The notes under the pieces are model-generated. The model made no database searches and was not told the origin of the DNA. It was given only the letters and a program-made list of their open reading frames with translations. This document shows, one piece after another, positions 60,290 through 64,000 of a stretch of DNA of 64,000 nt; position 1 is the stretch's first letter, and every line of letters starts with the position of its first letter. Origin of the DNA: Hyphococcus aureus (lineage in GTDB: Bacteria > Pseudomonadota > Alphaproteobacteria > Caulobacterales > Parvularculaceae); assembly GCF_042643165.1 (NCBI RefSeq), contig NZ_JBHRSH010000001.1, positions 1,054,001 to 1,118,000 of the forward strand, given 5' to 3'. A program made the position numbers and the translations under genes.

Positions 60290-61036
60290 TTATTGCAGGG
60301 GCGCCATGAAACTGCGTTGGCGTTTCAGTTTCTTCAGGTCTTCTTCCTCACGCTGTCTGTTGAGAGAAAACATCAACAGATCAGCGCGCCCGACAAGATT
60401 TTCGACAGGCAGGAACCCAACGCCCGGATAAGGAAAGCGGCTGTCGATGGAATTGTCGCGATTATCGCCCATAACAAAGAGATGGTTTGCGGGAATGACC
60501 GCCGGGCCGAAATCATCGCCGCGATAATTGTCACCGCGCTCATAGATTTCATGTTCGCGCCCGCCAGGAAGGGTTTCGGAAAACGCCGCGACGCTGGCGA
60601 CGCCGCCGTGATGTTCGCGATAGCGGAACAGGTCGTCGAGCACGCGCGGGGCTTCTGCGTCATTGAGGAAGAGGCGGCCTTCGCGCAGCTCGATAGTATC
60701 GCCTGGCAAGCCGATGACCCGCTTGATCAGCGTTTCTCTGGAGTCCGGATGTTTGAATACCACAAGGTCGCCGTGTGCGGGTAATCTGCCGAAAAGGCGT
60801 CCAGTGGGCGTCGCGATTTCCGGCCCGATGGAAAAGGGTACGGAGTGGCGGGAATAGCCATAAGCGAATTTATTGACGAGAATGCGATCGCCCACCGCCA
60901 GGGTCGGCAACATGCTTTCGCTGGGGATGAAATACATGCCATAGGCGGTCGTCCGGAAGGTCAGCAAGACCGCGAGAATACAGGCGAAAAACAGGAATTC
61001 CGATCTGATCTTCTTCCAGGGCAGTTTTGAAAGCAT
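60290..61036 (-). CDS. lepB: Signal peptidase I
   Basis: A 248-residue leader peptidase. One membrane segment (about 13-32), then the Ser-Lys dyad: SESMLPT (Ser41) and ETLIKRVIGLPGD (Lys105), and the GDNRDNSIDSR box. It cleaves exported preproteins. ATG 61036 has GGAGGATG upstream; the long frame to 61654 runs antisense to truA and is rejected. lepB sits between fmt and truA on the other strand, with truA starting 36 bases away. Confidence 0.96.
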   Translation of the reverse strand: MLSKLPWKKIRSEFLFFACILAVLLTFRTTAYGMYFIPSESMLPTLAVGDRILVNKFAYGYSRHSVPFSIGPEIATPTGRLFGRLPAHGDLVVFKHPDSRETLIKRVIGLPGDTIELREGRLFLNDAEAPRVLDDLFRYREHHGGVASVAAFSETLPGGREHEIYERGDNYRGDDFGPAVIPANHLFVMGDNRDNSIDSRFPYPGVGFLPVENLVGRADLLMFSLNRQREEEDLKKLKRQRSFMAPLQ

Positions 61037-61072
61037 TGCATCCTCCGTGAAGTTGGAAATATAGCTCCCGCC

Positions 61073-61810
61073 ATGGTTCGCTACAAACTCATTCTCGAAT
61101 ATGACGGCGCCGATTTCGTCGGCTGGCAGCGCCAGGAGAACGGGCTGTCGATTCAAGAGGCCGTTGAGCGCGCCGTTAAGGCTTTTTGCGGTGAAACCGT
61201 AAGCGCTCATGCGGCGGGACGAACCGATTCGGGCGTGCATGCGCTCGCGATGGCGGCTCATGTTGAGTTGGAAAAGGACTGGCGCCCCGATGTTGTGCGC
61301 GACGCGCTGAACCAGCATTTGCGGCCAGCCCCGATCGTTATTTTGGCGGCGGAAAGGGTCGCGGATGATTTCCACGCCCGGTTTTCCTGTGTAGGGCGGG
61401 CCTATGAATATCGCCTCGTCAACCGGCGGACACCGCTGGCGCTTGATCGCGGCCGCGCATGGCGGGTTTCCTCCAGGCTCGACGCCGAAACCATGGACAA
61501 CGCCGCGCAGGTTTTGTTGGGCAAGCATGACTTCACCACCTTCCGGTCCGCTAAATGCCAGTCGGAGACGCCGGTGAAAACGCTGAATGAAATTTCGGTC
61601 TTGCGTCTTGGCGAAGATATTTATATCCGATGCGCCGCTCGGTCTTTCCTGCACAATCAGGTACGGTCTTTCGTTGGCTCGCTTGTTGAAGTCGGCAAGG
61701 GCAAATGGCGCGCGCGCGATTTGAAGGCCGCGCTGGAGGCTGCCGACCGCGCGCGCTGCGGCCCGGTCGCGCCGCCTGACGGCCTCTATTTTCTGCGCGC
61801 GGACTATTGA
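61073..61810 (+). CDS. truA: tRNA pseudouridine synthase TruA
   Basis: A 245-residue enzyme making pseudouridine 38-40 in tRNA. The catalytic Asp is in AAGRTDSGVHAL; YDGADFVGWQRQ and RSFLHNQVRSFVGSLVEVG are the other family blocks. It is divergent from lepB and convergent with dapE, with 3 bases between stops. Confidence 0.97.
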   Translation: MVRYKLILEYDGADFVGWQRQENGLSIQEAVERAVKAFCGETVSAHAAGRTDSGVHALAMAAHVELEKDWRPDVVRDALNQHLRPAPIVILAAERVADDFHARFSCVGRAYEYRLVNRRTPLALDRGRAWRVSSRLDAETMDNAAQVLLGKHDFTTFRSAKCQSETPVKTLNEISVLRLGEDIYIRCAARSFLHNQVRSFVGSLVEVGKGKWRARDLKAALEAADRARCGPVAPPDGLYFLRADY

Positions 61811-61813
61811 TCG

Positions 61814-62980
61814 CTATTTAGCAGCAACCTCAAAATAGCGTGCAATGATTGCCGCATAGATATCGGCTAGAAGCTCGATATCGCCCACATCCACATGCTC
61901 GTCCACTTGATGCATGGTCGCGCCAACGAGGCCGAACTCCGCCACGGGCGCATAGTCCTTGATGAAGCGGGCGTCGGATGTTCCGCCTGAGGTTGAATAT
62001 TCCGGCTTGCGTCCGGTTTTCTCTTCGATGCAGGAGGAAAGCAGCCCGAGAAACTGTGTGTCCGTTGTCAGAAACGCTTCACCGGAAACGACGCAATCAA
62101 GCTGGTAGGCGGCGTTGATCTGTTTCGCGATGGGATCGAGTTGCGCGCGCAACCAGTCCTGAATGCTGAGCCCCGTCCAGGTGGGATTGAAGCGGATGTT
62201 AAACCGCGCCGACGCCTTGCCGGGAATGACATTATGCGCCGGATTGCCGATATGGATGTCCGTCACCTGAAGGCTCGACGGCTGGAACCGTTCATAGCCT
62301 TCATCAAGCGGCGTTTCGCTCAAATGCAACAGCTTGCGCAGTAATGCCGGGATAGGGTTCGAGGCGCGGTGGGGATAGGCCACATGGCCCTGTTTGCCGG
62401 TGATGGTGAGCCAGCAATTGATCGATCCACGGCGACCGACCTTGATCATGTCGCCCATGGCGTCGGGATTTGAAGGTTCGCCCACAAGGCAGTGGTCGAT
62501 GTTGATATTTTGATCGCGCAGCCACTGTAAAACTTTGACGGTGCCGTTGACGCCCTTGGCTTCTTCGTCGCCAGTGATGAGAAGCGAGAGCTTGCCTTTG
62601 GTCTTGCCGTCTTTGAGCGCCCGTGACGCGGCGGCGACAAAAGCGGCGATGGCGCCTTTCATGTCGGACGCGCCGCGTCCCCAGAGCTTGCCGTCTTTCA
62701 CTGCCGCATCGAAAGGCGGTGAGGTCCAGTCTTCGGTGTCGCCCGGCGGCACCACATCGGTATGCCCCGCGAAACATAAATGCGGGCGCCCCTCGCCAAT
62801 TTCTGCGTAGAGATTGTCGACTTCCTCAAAGGGAAGGCGCGTGCAGCGGAATCCGAGACCGGTCAGCGCTTTTTGCAAGACATCCAGCGCGCCTTCATCT
62901 GCGGGCGTGACGGACGGGCAGCGGATGAGCGCGCGCGCGATCTCCACCGGGTCGTATAATTGTGTATCGATCTCGCTCAT
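61814..62980 (-). CDS. dapE: Succinyl-diaminopimelate desuccinylase
   Basis: A 388-residue M20 metallo-hydrolase of lysine and peptidoglycan precursor synthesis. Metal and catalytic residues lie in FAGHTDVVPPG, GRGASDMKGAI and ITGDEEAKGVNGT; the final metal histidine is in ATMHQVDEHV. ATG 62980 is chosen (MSEIDTQLYDPVEIARALI). dapD is further upstream on the same strand. Confidence 0.96.
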   Translation of the reverse strand: MSEIDTQLYDPVEIARALIRCPSVTPADEGALDVLQKALTGLGFRCTRLPFEEVDNLYAEIGEGRPHLCFAGHTDVVPPGDTEDWTSPPFDAAVKDGKLWGRGASDMKGAIAAFVAAASRALKDGKTKGKLSLLITGDEEAKGVNGTVKVLQWLRDQNINIDHCLVGEPSNPDAMGDMIKVGRRGSINCWLTITGKQGHVAYPHRASNPIPALLRKLLHLSETPLDEGYERFQPSSLQVTDIHIGNPAHNVIPGKASARFNIRFNPTWTGLSIQDWLRAQLDPIAKQINAAYQLDCVVSGEAFLTTDTQFLGLLSSCIEEKTGRKPEYSTSGGTSDARFIKDYAPVAEFGLVGATMHQVDEHVDVGDIELLADIYAAIIARYFEVAAK

Positions 62981-63029
62981 GGGCCTGAGGTAGACTAGCC
63001 GCGAAGCCGAAACAAGCAGGAGCCTCTTT

Positions 63030-63494
63030 ATGCCCAAACTCGACCTTTCCGACGCTCCCGTGCGGACGAGCTGCGTTTATCCGGGCAAGCTCGCGGACCA
63101 CTGCAAGGGCCGGTCGAAAATCGCCCTTGGCGATCTTGGGGGCCTCGACCAGTTCGGCGTTAATCTGACGCGTCTCGCGCCGAGCGCCGCCTCCGCCCAT
63201 CAGCATTGGCACCTCAAGGAAGACGAACTGATCTATATGCTCGAAGGCGAAGCGGTGCTGGTCGAGGATGATGGTGAAACTGTGTTGCGCGCCGGTGATG
63301 TGGCGACGTTCAAAGCGGGTGCCCCAAACGGTCATATGGTCGTCAACCGTTCAGACGCCTATGCGGTCTTGCTTGAAGTGGGAACCCGCGCGCAGGACGA
63401 GGTCGCGAGCTATACCGATCCCGCGGGTGATATGAAAGTCGTCAAGGAAAACGGCGCCTGGAAATTCTTCCGCAAGAACGGTGAAGCTTACTGA
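63030..63494 (+). CDS. Cupin-domain protein
   Basis: A 154-residue single-domain cupin. The metal motif HQHWHLKEDELIYMLEGEAVLVEDDGETVLRAGDVATFKAG and NGHMVVNRSD gives the His-His-Glu-His ligands. Such small cupins can be dioxygenases, isomerases or sensors; the substrate is unknown. It is divergent from dapE, with 49 bases between the starts, and lies between dapE and dapD. Confidence 0.9.
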   Translation: MPKLDLSDAPVRTSCVYPGKLADHCKGRSKIALGDLGGLDQFGVNLTRLAPSAASAHQHWHLKEDELIYMLEGEAVLVEDDGETVLRAGDVATFKAGAPNGHMVVNRSDAYAVLLEVGTRAQDEVASYTDPAGDMKVVKENGAWKFFRKNGEAY

Positions 63495-63545
63495 ACGTGT
63501 TCAGGAAGGGGAGAGGCCGGTTTCCGTTGGAAAATGCAATCGGCG
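63495..63545. repeat. Degenerate copy of the dyad intergenic repeat
   Basis: GTGTTCAGGAAGGGGAGAGGCCGGTTTCCGTTGGAAAATGC-type sequence shows the same order as 21144-21187 (TTC...GA...GAGGCCGGTTT...GAAAA.GC) with many changes. It lies just after the cupin stop, between convergent genes. Confidence 0.4.
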
Positions 63546-63550
63546 AGGCC

Positions 63551-64000
63551 CTAGTCGCGCAGTAATTCGTTCACAGATGTTTTGGAGCGGGTCTTTTCGT
63601 CGACCTGTTTGACAATGACGGCGCAATAAAGATTAGGTCCGCCTTTCGCTGACGGCATGGAACCGGAAACGACAACGGAATAAGGCGGGACTTCGCCATA
63701 GGTGACGGCGCCGGTCTCGCGATTGACGATCTTCGTCGAGGCGCCGAGATAAACGCCCATGGACAGGACCGAGCCTTCGCGCACGATGACGCCTTCGGCG
63801 ACCTCTGCGCGGGCGCCGATAAAGCAATTGTCTTCAATGACGACCGGATTCGCCTGCAACGGCTCCAGAACGCCGCCGATGCCTGCGCCGCCGGAGATGT
63901 GGCAGTTCTTGCCGATCTGCGCGCAGGAGCCGACTGTCGCCCAGGTGTCGATCATCGCGCCTTCATCCACATATGCGCCGATATTGACATAGGACGGCAT
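63551..64000 (-). CDS. dapD: Tetrahydrodipicolinate N-succinyltransferase (partial)
   Basis: Only the C-terminal 149 residues are in the window; the gene continues beyond 64000. They form a left-handed beta-helix of hexapeptide repeats (AYVDEGAMIDTWATVGSCAQIG, CHISGGAGIGGVLEPLQA, CFIGARAEVAEGVIVREGSVLSMGVYLG) and the DapD-specific end. It makes N-succinyl-2-amino-6-oxopimelate, two steps before DapE acts. The first residue shown happens to be a Met but is not the true start. Confidence 0.95.
   Translation of the reverse strand: MPSYVNIGAYVDEGAMIDTWATVGSCAQIGKNCHISGGAGIGGVLEPLQANPVVIEDNCFIGARAEVAEGVIVREGSVLSMGVYLGASTKIVNRETGAVTYGEVPPYSVVVSGSMPSAKGGPNLYCAVIVKQVDEKTRSKTSVNELLRD

Noticed and set aside
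61037..61654. Upstream extension of lepB to 61654
   Set aside because: The extra 206 codons are antisense to truA, lack homology, and a strong ribosome site exists at ATG 61036.
1..64000. CRISPR array, prophage, insertion sequence or rRNA operon
   Set aside because: No regularly spaced repeats, transposase, integrase, phage structural genes or rRNA sequence were seen on either strand.

Overview
This 64-kb window is a gene-dense, GC-rich stretch of alphaproteobacterial chromosome. The evidence for the group is a CckA-type hybrid kinase, a TimA/Tim44-like protein, the gene orders dnaQ-secB-fxsA-tim44-mltA-smr, hslV-hslU with hisB-hisH-hisA-hisF-hisE, SRP RNA-dnaX-ybaB-recR, and def-fmt with truA-dapE-dapD, plus Coq7 and a membrane-anchored cytochrome c. 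In many alphaproteobacteria these blocks lie near the replication origin. The VPLPA-type C-terminal sorting protein, M2 peptidase and TonB receptor suit a marine or aquatic heterotroph, perhaps related to Parvularculales/Caulobacterales; that placement is inference. I see no rRNA, phage, transposase or CRISPR array.

Layout: 1-6.7 kb holds the end of a response regulator, ArsC, an iron-sulphur photolyase-like protein, an SDR, a patatin and CckA. 6.7-11.1 kb is dnaQ, secB, fxsA, tim44-like, mltA and smr. 11.2-13.1 kb is an unusual membrane protein that looks like prephenate dehydratase plus ACT with a membrane hairpin between them. 13.3-23 kb is hslU, hslV and the his genes, interrupted by a VPLPA-CTERM protein, two small secreted cysteine proteins, a CYTH-CHAD protein and an SGNH hydrolase. 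23-30 kb has the M2 peptidase, coq7-dsbB, ExoD, tRNA-Leu, YjdM and a Sel1/beta-helix pair. 30-39.7 kb has TusA, a TonB receptor, slipin with two NfeD proteins, threonine deaminase and SelO.

39.9-42.1 kb is a three-gene unit led by a large HslV/proteasome-like protein of 427 residues that keeps the Thr/Asp/Lys pattern of that superfamily; it is the best candidate here for an undescribed system. 42.1-50.1 kb has cytochrome c, pheA, nudC, SRP RNA, an autoregulated-looking membrane protein/XRE pair, dnaX with a probable frameshift site, ybaB and recR. 50.1-55.4 kb is a duplicated divergent glycosyltransferase module (GT87 with GT2, twice) ending in a GtrA protein; both copies share a 37-bp identical regulatory segment. 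55.4-64 kb has two RmuC-family genes tail to tail, one with an altered nuclease motif, then def, fmt, lepB, truA, dapE, a cupin and the end of dapD.

All family assignments were made by eye from protein motifs; no database search was run.
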